A stretch of 64,000 nucleotides of DNA, from contig CM067453.1 of NCBI GenBank assembly GCA_034508935.3, forward strand, positions 1,341,534-1,405,533. The letters run 5' to 3'. Every line of letters begins with the position of its first letter. Position 1 is the stretch's first letter. The DNA comes from Berghia stephanieae. Its lineage: Eukaryota > Mollusca > Gastropoda > Nudibranchia > Aeolidiidae. The notes under the pieces are model-generated. The model searched no databases. It saw only the letters and a list, made by a program, of their open reading frames with translations, and was not told the DNA's origin. The position numbers and the translations under genes were made by a program. Positions 44,800 to 55,029 of this stretch are shown here, piece by piece.

Positions 44800-47700
44800 G
44801 CCAACGCGCCCACATCAAAAAACCTCCAACTCATCGTCGTCGATGAAAATTCAAACCGACGTTTTTTAGTAGATACTGGAGCTCAAGTATCTGTCACACC
44901 CGCCTCTGCACCAGACAAAAGCTTGGGTTCCTCTGATCTCGCATTACAAGCTGCTAATGGTTCTACAATAAAAACATACGGATGCTTCAAAACTAACATA
45001 CGTATTGGATCGCGTTTATTCAATGCACGACTTATCAAAGCTGATGTCAAGCGTCCCCTACTTGGAGCAGATTTTCTACGTCATCATAATCTGCTTGTGG
45101 ATATTCGTGGTCGACGCCTTATCGACGCTGAAACGTGTTCGCACGTACCTTGTTCAGTAAGTTCAGTTTGCGCAAACGCCGAACTCTCACCACTCGAGCT
45201 GAACTGCAATACATTCAGAAAATTATTGAATAACTATCCAGAACTACTTCAACCAACATTTTCAACGGCAACTGTGAAACATGGCGTGCAACATTTCATC
45301 ACAACCAAAGGTCGCCCAGTATTCGCACGTGCTCGTCGCCTGGCTCCAGAAAAACTCTTGTGTGCAAAAGAAGATTTTTTGGAAATGGAGAAAATGGGCA
45401 TAATTCAAAAATCAAAGAGCCCTTGGGCTTCCCCATTACACATGGTCCCCAAGGCTGATGGCACAATGCGTCCCTGCGGAGATTTTCGTCGACTTAACGA
45501 TGCTACTATACCAGATCGATATCCTGTCCCACACATTCATGATTTTACAGCAAACTTAGACGGTAAGATCATCTTCTCGAAGATCGACCTTGTCAGAGGA
45601 TACCACCAAATTCCAGTCGCTCCAGAAGACGTCCCAAAAACGGCAGTGATAACCCCTTTCGGCTTTTGGGAGTTCTTAAGAATGCCATTTGGATTTAAAA
45701 ATGCAGCACAAGCATTCCAACGTTTAATGGACTCCATTTTACAAGATTTAGACTGCGTATTTTGTTATTTCGACGACATTCTGGTTGCAAGTTCAACTGA
45801 GGCAGAACACATAGAACATCTCAAAATCGTATTCGAAAGACTTAGAAACCAAAGCCCCGTTATCCGTCTTGAGAAATGTCTTTTTGGTGTGAGATCTCTT
45901 TACTTCCTTGGCCATCACATCTCGCATTCTGGATCTGTCCCAATGGCGACAAAAATTGAGGCTGTTAAACAATTTCCACAACCAAAAACCATCAAGTCAC
46001 TTCAAGAGTTCCTCGGGATGTTGAATTTTTACCATCGTTTCATTCCGAGACTAGCTAAAATACTTCGACCCCTATATAGTGCTTTGAAAGTCAAAAAACA
46101 ACGTCAAGCACTTACGTGGACGCAAGAAATGTTAAAAGCCTTTACTGACGGTAAAAATGCACTAAGTAACACAATGTTAGCCCATCCTTGCTTGAACTCA
46201 CCCCTCGCTTTAACGTCTGACGCCTCCAACCAAGCTGTGGGCGCTGTCCTTAAACATCTTAATCATCAAGGTAATTGGGAACCATTGGCATTTTTCAGCA
46301 GGCAGTTACGTAAACCTGAACAGAAATACAGTACCTTTGATAGGGAGTTGCTTGGCATTCACTTAGCCATCCGTCATTTCCGTTTCATCATTGAAGGGAG
46401 ACAATTCGCTATTTTTACTGACCATAAACCATTAATCCATGCCATGTCCAAATCAACTGAACCATGGTCAGCTCGTCAACAAAGGCACTTATCTGCCATA
46501 TCCGAGTTCACAACTGACATCCGACACATTTCTGGAAAAAACAACACTGTCGCAGATTGTCTCTCAAGAGCAGTTACAAACTCAGTCTCAATTGGCATCG
46601 ACTATCAAGCTATGGCGGAATCCCAAGAAAATAGCATTGACACACAGGCTTACAAAACTGCATTAACAAGCCTCAAAATCGTCAAAACATCCGTTGACTC
46701 GGGTCCAGAGTTAATCTGTGACATCTCAACTGGCTACCCAAGACCTATCGTTCCTACCGACTTCAGAAGACCGGTTTTTGAAATTATTCACAATATGAGT
46801 CATCATGGAGTTAAGGCCGCAGTCAGACTTATCAGCAAGAAGTTTATCTGACATGGTCTTAAGAAAGAAGTGTCAGCATGGGTTAAGCAATGTCACAACT
46901 GCCAATCTTCGAAAATTCAAAAACATATACGAGCACCGTTAGAAACATTCCATGTCCCAGGAAAGCGATTCTCACATATAAACATTGACATCGTTGGACC
47001 ATTACCTCAGTCAAGGGGGTTCACCCATCTCCTTACTATAATTGACAGGAACACCCGATGGCCTGAGGCAATACCGTTACGAACCACAACAACAGAAGAA
47101 TGTGCAAAAGCCCTGATCTCCAATTGGATCTCGCGGTTTGGCATTCCTGTTGATATAACTTCTGACAGGGGCTCACAATTTACATCACGCTATGGAAACA
47201 GATGGCCAGTCAACTTGGTGTGCAGATTCATCACACAACTGCGTATCACCCTCAGTCCAACGGCATGATTGAACGGTATCATCGGTCCTTGAAATCGTCC
47301 CTCAAAGCTCGTCTAATAACTCCAAATTGGGTGGATGAGCTACCTTGGGTTCTGCTTGGTTTAAGAACTGCACCTAAGGATGATATGGGTCATTCTTCAG
47401 CTGAATTAGTATACGGAGAACCTTTAACAATCCCTGGAGAGTTTATACCTGACCATCCTTCAGACTTCCACGCTAAAGACTTTTTGGCAACCTTTCGGCA
47501 AAACGTGTCCCTTCATTCACCACGGCCAACACAAAATCACGGCTATCATCAAACAAATTTACCCAAGAATTTGATGTCAGCAAAATATGTTTACATCCGT
47601 GTTGACACCCACCGAGGACCCCTTCAGAAGCCGTATACAGGTCCCTATGTTGTCATGACCCCTGGAGATAAACAATTCCTGATCGATGTTGGTGGCAAAG

Positions 47701-47933
47701 CAGAACGGATTTCGATCGACCGACTTAAAGCTGCATTTGTCGATTCTACGCAACCAGTTTCCCTTGCCACCCCACCTCGTCGTGGACGCCCACCGAATAC
47801 GAACAGAAAGTTATCGAACAGAAACATACAAAACTCCCGTACTGCTTCTGATGATACTAACGTAGTGCCTACTAAGAAGCTATCTCGCTCAGGGCGTACC
47901 ATTAAACGACCTCGGTACTACGAAGATGACTAG
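44800..47933 (+). mobile_element. pol region of the Ty3/gypsy element
   Basis: Domains in order: aspartic protease ([10 protein letters not shown] near 44870), reverse transcriptase (about 45380-45920, with [11 protein letters not shown]), RNase H (about 46200-46560, [10 protein letters not shown] and DCLSRA), integrase zinc finger and core (about 46780-47350, [31 protein letters not shown]) and a C-terminal chromatin- or DNA-binding tail (RRGRPPNTNRK). Interrupted, not a working gene. Confidence 0.85.
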
Positions 47934-47953
47934 TTCGTGTTTGGGGGGGCATG

Positions 47954-48127
47954 TGTGGCGATCTCCGTTTCCTACGAACTACGAAGACTTACAACATACT
48001 GCTGACTGCAAGACTACTATACACGCCAGATCAGACAAAACGTAAACACGAGAGAACACATTAAATTTATAAAATTCACTACACATTGCTTTCATTGTTT
48101 GTTGTTTCCAGTAAAGTAGATGCTACA
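47954..48127 (+). repeat. 3' LTR of the Ty3/gypsy element
   Basis: 174 bp, about 96 percent identical to the 5' LTR, followed by the duplicated target gtag. Confidence 0.9.
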
Positions 48128-48544
48128 GTAGTTAAATTCAACATATATGTCTAAAATATTCTGAAAATCAGGAGACAGATAGTTCTACTTCTTGTTTTGT
48201 TCATACAAGCGCATTAATTTTTGAATAATTAACTTTACCCTCATCTAAAAATAGATTGACAGTTATTTTTGATAAATTTCACCCTTTGTTTAATACAATA
48301 TCAATATCTAGACATTATTTGATGCACAATCGAGTATTTATGAGTATGTGTTTATTTTGCCACCCGACAGCCACATTATAATGGATATTCTTTTCTATAA
48401 TTTGCTATGGAAGGTGAGCGGTCAAAGGCAGGAGCACGTGTTTTACCACATGCGGCCAAATTACTGTTTTGAATGCGTGACCTAAATTTTGCACACGTCA
48501 CATGGTGTTTTCCAATTTTAAATAGGACAGCGATCATGTGATAG
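48128..48544. other. Unassigned sequence
   Basis: No gene or known repeat recognised between the gypsy element and the hexamer array. Confidence 0.4.
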
Positions 48545-48680
48545 ATAGGTCTAAGTCTAGGTCTAAGTCTAGGTCTAAGTCTAGGTCTAAGTCTAGGTCT
48601 AAGTCTAGGTCTAAGTCTAGGTCTAAGTCTAGATCTAAGTCTAGGTCTAAGTCTAGGTCTAAGTCTAGGTCTAAGTCCAA
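48545..48680. repeat. Hexamer/12-mer array (TCTAAG/TCTAGG)
   Basis: Alternating ggtctaagtcta units run for about 135 bp. It is followed by aaatgatttgctgaaa, the reverse of the 3' end of the RTE LINE at 38725, whose tail is gacttagactta. The array is thus an expanded LINE tail in the minus orientation. Confidence 0.85.
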
Positions 48681-48694
48681 AATGATTTGCTGAA

Positions 48695-48808
48695 ACACTC
48701 TAGTGACTCCACTATCACAAAGACAGTATTGGACTGGAACCCTCAGGGCAGAATATCAAGGGGAAGGCCACGAGGAACATGGAGAAGAATTAAAGAAGCT
48801 GATATAAG
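48695..48808 (+). mobile_element. RTE LINE C-terminal fragment
   Basis: Plus-strand reading gives TVLDWNPQGRISRGRPRGTW and RRIKEADI, the C-terminal motif of RTE elements (WNPQG-x3-RGRP-x3-WRR). Confidence 0.65.
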
Positions 48809-48885
48809 CTGTTGGCTAGGGACCACTTGTAAAGCGCTTTGAGCACGTTTAGTGAATATTGCACTATAAAAAAGCTATTTTTAAA
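48808..48885 (+). mobile_element. SINE family B tail
   Basis: gctgttggctagggaccact, tgtaaagcgctttgagcacg and tttagtgaatattgcactat; only the tail is present, joined to the RTE fragment. Confidence 0.65.
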
Positions 48886-49263
48886 AAAAAACCGTTTCAT
48901 TTTGGTATTTATGTCATTGTCTCATGCACAGGCAATCATAAGAAACACACAAATGCACAAACAAACACAAACGCACTCGTAAATAAACGCACATACAGTA
49001 CTCGCCGGATTCTAACACGCTCTATTCTGTAGAAAAGAAAAAAAGCGTGCTATAATCCCGACCTTTGGAACTCAGGTGCTCCTGAGATGTAACCAAAACA
49101 TTCGTCGGTCATCCATCTCCAGCGTTGTGTCGTGTTACATATAGTGCTGGAATTACAACATGCTATATTCCTGCAAGTACTGTATTCTGTGACATTTTAT
49201 TCATTATTTAGGGATCAAATTCTGAGACTACAACAACTACAACAAAGGTGCAATGACCGCCAT

Positions 49264-49460
49264 CTACTGTTCTTTTGTCCAGTTATCCCTTGCACCCTCT
49301 ACAATGACGTCATTCAACATGAACGTAGGTGTCTCGTATACTCCTCGAGTGCAGCCGTACTTGAAGTCTAGACGGGAAGCCGCGTCATAAATAGCCTGCT
49401 GTTTGATAAAATGTTTAAAAAGAAAAAGATAAACACTAGATATAAGTGAAAAGACTTCCT
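49264..49460 (-). CDS. DsbA-like thioredoxin-fold gene, C-terminal exon
   Basis: Minus-strand reading gives AIYDAASRLDFKYGCTRGVY then ETPTFMLNDVIVEG and DNWTKEQ before a TAG stop at 49264-49266. FKYGCTRGV-x2-TP-x-F-x2-N-x-V and W-x2-EQW are hallmarks of DsbA-like thioredoxin folds, with the cis-Pro TP. In that family Trp usually follows EQ, where TAG stands here; the frame goes on MAVIAPLL to a second stop at 49237. The acceptor at 49461 (gctttcag) keeps phase 1 with the upstream exon but adds a hydrophobic stretch. A tandem cagcag acceptor near 49399 gives a better protein but not the phase. So the exon start is unsettled. Confidence 0.5.
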
Positions 49461-49519
49461 CTGAAAGCATGTAAAGGTAAGCAATAGCCATTGGCATAAT
49501 CAGCTATCTTAGCAAATTA

Positions 49520-49808
49520 AGCTTTTATATTGCGCAATATTCTCTAAACGTGCTCAAGGCGCTTTACAAGGGTTCCCTGACCAAAAGCAATAATTAACAT
49601 GTATGACGGGACATGACGCCTGTTAGGCGATATTACAATTTTTTTCGGACAAAGACAACACTGTTAATGGCCAGGTACTCATTTTACACATCTGAGTACG
49701 GTGAGAGAATGTAAGTAAAGAGCATTCTCCAAGGACTGAAATATGCGCCGAGCGAAGCTCCAACTCAGGACCTTCCGATCCGAAAACGAGTGTCATACCA
49801 TTAGACCA
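49520..49808 (-). mobile_element. SINE family B copy, reversed
   Basis: Tail atattgcgcaatattctcta, then acatgacgcctgttaggcga, actcattttacacatctgag, cggtgagagaatg and head aggaccttccgatccgaaaa. It lies in the large intron of the DsbA-like gene. Confidence 0.8.
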
Positions 49809-49819
49809 ATAGATAAGTA

Positions 49820-49845
49820 AGTGAATAAATAAATAAATAAATACA

Positions 49846-49884
<39 letters not shown>

Positions 49885-49888
49885 ATAG
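49820..49888. repeat. (AAAT)n microsatellite
   Basis: Tetranucleotide aaat repeats directly after the SINE head. Confidence 0.9.
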
Positions 49889-49919
49889 CCATAACGTAAC
49901 CATAATAATATATAGACAT

Positions 49920-50045
49920 ATTTTGAGCTTTTTTATATAGCGCAATATCCACTAAACGTGCTCAAAGCGCTTTACAAGAGGTCCCTGGTAAACAGCTACA
50001 TTTAACATATAGGACGGGATATAACACCTGTTAGGCCAATCATTT
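49920..50045 (-). mobile_element. SINE family B, truncated, reversed
   Basis: Tail tatagcgcaatatccactaa and aacgtgctcaaagcgcttta, then cgggatataacacctgttag; the head half is missing. Confidence 0.75.
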
Positions 50046-50447
50046 TTCAAAAAACAAAATAAATAAGATATATAAAAATAAGTCAACGGTCACTAACATT
50101 GAAAAATAAGTCATCGAGTACAGACAATGACAGAAAAACATTTCTAGGAGAACAAAATCCATGTTCAAATAAATAACATATATACAAGTATGTCAATGGT
50201 CATTGAAAAATAAGTCATGGAACATCTCTGTAATCAGTGGACGCCCCATGCCCAAGACGTGGTCTTTTTTTTTTCTTCTTTTATTATAGGGGGAAAAGGA
50301 ACAATGTTCAGTGGAATCGAAAAATAGTCAACTCTCTTAAATTCATCATTTGCTTAAGTCGACATCTGTTGGTTCAAAATGTTCTATTCTCTATCTGTGT
50401 TTCATAATGGATAAAGTCAACCAATCATTTTAGTTTTTTGGGGGTCG

Positions 50448-50600
50448 TGGATAGCTCATACGGTAGAGTCACGATCTCAGCGGCCTGGCAGAGTTGTCGT
50501 ACCAGTAAGGTCTCGGGTTAGAGCCCCCATCGCCGCCGCGGAGTTTTTATTCTCTGTTTTCTTCTGGCACTTTCCTACTCACTTTATTTCTGACCTGCGA
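50448..50600 (+). mobile_element. SINE family C copy
   Basis: gtggatagctcatacggtag (box A), cgtaccagtaaggtctcggg, ttagagcccccatcgccgcc and ctggcactttcctactcact. Matches the pair at 27120-27460. Confidence 0.7.
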
Positions 50601-51590
50601 AGTTGGCGTCATCGGAATTTCATTGTGATGTTTTAACCCGGAATATCCAACGGTGACACGGTGTTTAAGTATTCTGGAGATGATACATATGGTCATTGTG
50701 CCAATTCCAATAAATACTTTTTGTATTACGAAAACTCCACACATTGGAAATAAAAGTATGATTGTCCACATTTAATTTTGTATATTAACAAAGCCATTAC
50801 CACATTATCTCATTCGTCTGTAGTGTTTTTCATTCATCCTGTTTTGTTGATACAGGGGAAACCCGAAACATCTATTTTATCTGTTTTCGTATATAAAATT
50901 GAAGATTCCATTCAATTTCAATTGTTTTTGTTTTTGTTTTGTTTTGTTTTTTCGGAAATTAAAACGTTAAGCTCATTTGTTGGGGTGAATACATATCAAA
51001 AGGAAAAATATCTTGGTGAACTCTTTGATAAACCTGTCTTATCTAAACCATTATTAGAGACGCATATGGTTTAATTCTGGGCTTCAGTTTAACCCTCCAT
51101 TACCAACGATAAGTAACTGATCCCATATGTGACGGATCAATATTTCAGATCTACTATAATGTGCATTACAACATTTGAAAACAAATCTTTGTTATAGCTG
51201 TGATAATTTAACTCACTCAACCCTAACACCGACTATATCCGTAGTATATCCGAGGTTACTTTTATCCATGCATATTTATTACATTTTTATGAGTCAGATT
51301 ATAGGCGTAGAGTATCAAAGCAATTTTATTTTGTTTTTATATGTTAATGATACGAGTAGTTGAATAAAACAATCTATGTGCATGCTCATTTTTGATATTT
51401 TTTTCCAGTTTTGGAAAGAAGCAAAAATCTCTAGGATTGAGTGAGTTAATGTTGTTTTATGAGGCACGTCATTCTAGACAAATGTCTCATTGCTTTTGAG
51501 TTTAACATTTTTTCGTCTCGGGTAGTAAGACATTTCGAGAAAACTCCTAAAAATAGTCGGTAAAGAGAGAGTTAATTTCGAGTTGAGGGA
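50600..51590. other. Intron-like AT-rich sequence
   Basis: Lies between the two exons of the minus-strand DsbA-like gene. No further exon or repeat is recognised. Confidence 0.4.
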
Positions 51591-51596
51591 GCTTAC

Positions 51597-52009
51597 CTGT
51601 TTGGAATTTGTTGATTGGAACTTGGGTAGCGCGGGCTCCAATGTCTGCTACCAGGTCCAACATTTGGGCATCCGTCTTGGTCCGTGTACCATGAGTACTC
51701 AATGAACTCAAATTATCGTAGATTGCTGAAAGAAACGAATAAACTTTCTGGTCATTCGTGTAATGACCAATCAAATGAACCACCTCCGTAATCACGTGAT
51801 TATTTCTGTGGTATGGCAAACAGAAAGACCGAACCACCAACTCAAAGTTCCTGTTTGACAACTGATCAGTCACTTCCAGGAGGGTCGGATACGCTTCTTT
51901 TGAGTGAGACCGAAGTAGGCCGTTAAAGTGAAGATGTCCTTCTTGCTTGCATTGGCGGTCTTGTATGTATATCCAAGGCTTCGGCGGGGGTTTTAAAGGC
52001 TGTAGACCG
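51597..52009 (-). CDS. DsbA-like thioredoxin-fold gene, upstream exon
   Basis: Minus-strand exon ending at donor gtaagc in phase 1. It starts after one of two acceptors (ctcgtcacag, giving 52009, or gtctacag, giving 51999). It reads KPPPKPWIYIQDRQ, HLHFNGLLRSHSKEAYPTLL, ELVVRSFCLPYHRNNHVITE and MLDLVADIGARATQVPINKF. The F-LPYH-RN block and the SK-A-PTL helix fit DsbA-like proteins. Where those have a Cys near the helix start (C-x-DSK), this has RSHSK, so thiol redox activity is unlikely. The open frame extends to 52224, but that stretch looks intronic and then SINE. Earlier exons are not seen. Confidence 0.6.
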
Positions 52010-52189
52010 CTGTGACGAGGAGAAAAAGAAGATGAACGGTCAACTGTATAGCAGGGAACAGAGTTGCCATATTGGTTTTTCTGCTTGTGGAAAACATCGA
52101 TGTGTGGTTTTTTATCTTCGTCGGTGAACAAAAACAGTGATGACAGTCGTAAGTAAAGGGAAAAATCAAAATTTAAACAACAGAGCATT

Positions 52190-52482
52190 TTTTTAGAGCA
52201 ATATCCACCACTAAACGTGCTCAAAGCGCTTTACAAGTGGTCCCTAACCAACAGCCACGCGTAACATGTAGAACGAGACATGGCGCCTGCTAGGTGATAA
52301 TACAATTTTTTTCAGACAGAGACAACGCTGTTGACGTCCAGGTACTCATTTTTCACTAGAGTTTGGTGAGAGCATATGAGTAAAGAGCCTTTCTCAAAGA
52401 CAACTATGCGCCGAGTTAGGCTCGACCCAGGACCTTCCGGTCCAAAAGCTAGTCTCATAACACAAGACCACATAGCCGCACA
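52190..52482 (-). mobile_element. SINE family B copy, reversed
   Basis: Tail gagcaatatccaccactaaa, cgtgctcaaagcgctttaca, ggcgcctgctaggtgataat and head caggaccttccggtccaaaa, then accacatagccgc. It lies about 180 bp upstream of the DsbA-like exon. Confidence 0.8.
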
Positions 52483-52499
52483 AGAAAATTAATGGTGGT

Positions 52500-52870
52500 G
52501 GTGGTGATAATGAATGGCGAATGGCATGGAAAGTCGGTTTGGACGAATTAAACCCCTCGAGGGGGCGAAGACTTCGACTCCTCGAAACTGGGGGAGAAGT
52601 TGCCAGGCTTCTCCACCAGCAAAGAGGAGACGTTGGTTGGCAGCGAACCGACTTTGGTCAAGAGCCTGCTTCACGTCACGCAGACTCCCTTCATCACTAG
52701 GGACTTGCCACCCGTTGTGGTCAAAACCATCGAAACCGCAGAGCATCTAGTTGAAGGTTGCTTAGTGACGAAGCTTCCGGGCTGATTTGCGACCATACAC
52801 GATTGAAGCGATGAGTTTGCGGCTCTGATAATTAGTGTGACACCATCAGAAGCTGCTGTCACCTTATGAT
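52500..52870 (+). mobile_element. LINE 3'-end fragment, sister of 42535-42840
   Basis: Shares gagaagttgccaggct, agaggagac and the Thr/His/Cys C-terminal region (TAEHLVEGCLVTKLPG) with the fragment at 42535. More decayed in its first half, with frame changes. Confidence 0.6.
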
Positions 52871-52994
52871 TCAAAATGTAACCTATGCATTGTAACCGCC
52901 AAAGGACTGGTTACAAAACACTTCTAAGGAGTTTGGAACCTGAAGAGTAGACAGTGTGACGTCAAGACTTCTTTTCTTATTTGCTCTCACCGAC

Positions 52995-53005
52995 GAGGCA
53001 ATAAA
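52995..53005 (+). CDS. Left edge of a possible host exon cut by the BEL/Pao insertion
   Basis: A pyrimidine-rich stretch (cttcttttcttatttgctct) leads to gacgag, then gcaataaa, where the element begins. The same ataaa resumes right of the element. The exon call is inference from the right flank (59845-59960). Confidence 0.3.
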
Positions 53006-53215
53006 TGTTGAAAATATGTACTCAAAACCAATCTAATTGTTACCTCCCTTTTTTGGCGCCTTGCGCATGACTGTTGAGTAGTGGTCGAAAAGGTTGACCT
53101 TGACCGGCAATCGGCTGTTGTTGTTTTTTTGGATGGAAAGTTGATCATTATCAAGAATAAAATGCTGAAACTCGCTGACTCGTCGTTGTTTTATGTGTTG
53201 TAACACATTTATTAT
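53006..53215 (+). repeat. 5' LTR of the BEL/Pao element
   Basis: 210 bp, starting tgttgaaaatatgtactcaa and ending aacacatttattat. Nearly identical to 59635-59844. Confidence 0.9.
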
Positions 53216-53744
53216 ATGGTGCCGAAAGCGGGAAGCATGGACGTTTAGATTCTTCAGTCGTGGGACTAATTTGAAAGGTGAATTACGCTGTTAACCATCA
53301 TGACAGATGGATGCATTTTCATAACATTGATTCAATGATGGACGGCTCGAGTCACTTGAGTGAGGAAGTAGAAATTGACTTTCCATCCGGAATTCAGGAT
53401 TGAGATTAATCCTTTCTTGTCTTTATTTATATATTTTTATCTCATGACAGAGATAAACATGTATTGAACTGTATCGTTTAATATTCGGGAATTCGATTAT
53501 TCTGGATCTCATGACCGAGATCACAGCTTTCTACAACTTAAGCCCACCAACGTGCACCACAAGAAATAATGTGGAGGCGAGTAGATTTTATTCCAATTTG
53601 AGTTGAAGTATCGCTATCAAGACTGATAGATAGACGACTGCTGGTGATCGTCTGTATCTAATATTGTCATTCTTATTAAAGTATTCACCATTTCACGTGT
53701 ATTCTTAAATTATTTCGTATAATATTCTTGTACTCATTTACGAC

Positions 53745-54960
53745 ATGGAAGCAGCGAAGAAGACCAGGACCGCGACGAAAGCCAGATTAACCATTGCGGC
53801 TAATCGCTTCCAACACATTACTTTAGATTCTTCCGAACAACAAATAACTCAGTGTATTGAAAGTATAGAGGAAAAATTGCTTGCTTATGATGAGACCCAA
53901 AGTGAATTGAGAAACTTTTAGATACAAGTGACTTAGAGGAAGAGATTGGACAAAGTGAAATATTTAGAGAAGAAAAAGTTGGTGTATTAGTTAAAGCGAA
54001 GGAACTTTTAGCTACAAAGAACATTAATATTAAATACAGTAATGAAGAACAATTCATCCCATCCCAATCCGTTTTACCTCAGGTCAGACTACCCCAACTA
54101 GAACTTCCCAAGTTTGGTGGAGATCACACCCAATGGCAGTCCTATTGGGATAAGTTTTCTGCCATTGTCCATAACACCAATTTACCCATTGTCAGTAAAT
54201 TTACATACTTACAAGCAATCCTCAAAGGTGAAGCACTGGCCTCAGTTCAGGGGCTAGCGCTTACAGAAGCAAATTATGAAGCGGCGAGGGACATTCTAGA
54301 AAAACGTTTCGGACGAAAAGAAAGAATAGTGTTCAGCCACATTCAAAAGCTACTGAATTTGTCGATTACTGGGAAGAATACAAATGATCTGTGGAATTTA
54401 TACGACGAGTTACAGACGAACATAAGAAGTCTCGAGGCATTTGATATAACGGGAGACACATACGGTGTCATTTTGACCCCTCTGGTCCTACATAAGCTAC
54501 CCGAAAATATTCGTTTGGAATGGGCTAGACAAGGAGATGGAATGGAGAGTGACCTGGAAGCCCTTCTCACCTTTCTACATAACGAAATTCTCAGGCGGGA
54601 GCGTTCTCAAACCTTCCGTAGTGATCAACCCTCGCCCAGAGTTGATCACAGAGCACGGGGGAGATTCACAACAGCCTCTGCTCTTCGTTCTGGTAATGAT
54701 GCCAGAAGCACCACGACTACGACCTGCAATGTGTGCGGCAAAGGACATGCCACACTGAAATGCTACTCTTGGATAAAGATGGACCCGGCTACCAGAAGGT
54801 CTCAGTGTTTTAGTAAGGGACTGTGTTTTCTGTTTTTCGGTATGCATAAGGTAAAGGACTGTAAGTCCATGAGTAAGTGCCATTCGTTTTCGGGACGACA
54901 TCAAACGTTGTTATGTTTAAAACCACAAGGTGAAAGTGGCGATAATAACAAAACGAGTGA
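53745..54960 (+). mobile_element. gag region of the BEL/Pao element
   Basis: Includes the BEL-type gag domain (FGGDHTQWQSYWDKFSAIVH, YLQAILKGEALASVQGLALT) and a zinc-knuckle region with CNVCGKGHATLKC. Fossil element part. Confidence 0.8.
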
Positions 54961-55029
54961 AGGCGAAGGTTCGCATACCATGTGTGTGAAGGTACAAACC
55001 AGAATGATGGGACACACGTCGTCAAAAAC

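Larger units (their letters stand above)
43814..48127 (+). mobile_element. Ty3/gypsy LTR retrotransposon (fossil)
   Basis: Flanked by LTRs of 174 bp (43814-43987 and 47954-48127) that begin TGTGGCG and end CA. A 4-bp target duplication, gtag, lies outside. A primer-binding site (tggtgacccgg) follows the 5' LTR and a G-rich polypurine tract precedes the 3' LTR. Inside are gag and pol in overlapping frames, which the family joins by frameshifting. The pol order protease, RT, RNase H, integrase is that of Ty3/gypsy. The LTRs are about 96 percent identical, so the insertion is of moderate age. Broken, with about two interruptions. The clade resembles Mag-like animal elements, but this is uncertain. 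Confidence 0.9.

Noticed and set aside
48545-48680. Possible interstitial telomere array
   Set aside because: The unit is TCTAAG/TCTAGG, not TTAGGG, and it matches the tail of the RTE LINE.
52010-52224. Upstream part of the 225-codon minus-strand frame as coding
   Set aside because: It runs into a SINE tail, and good acceptors lie at 52010 and 52000, so the part beyond is probably intron.
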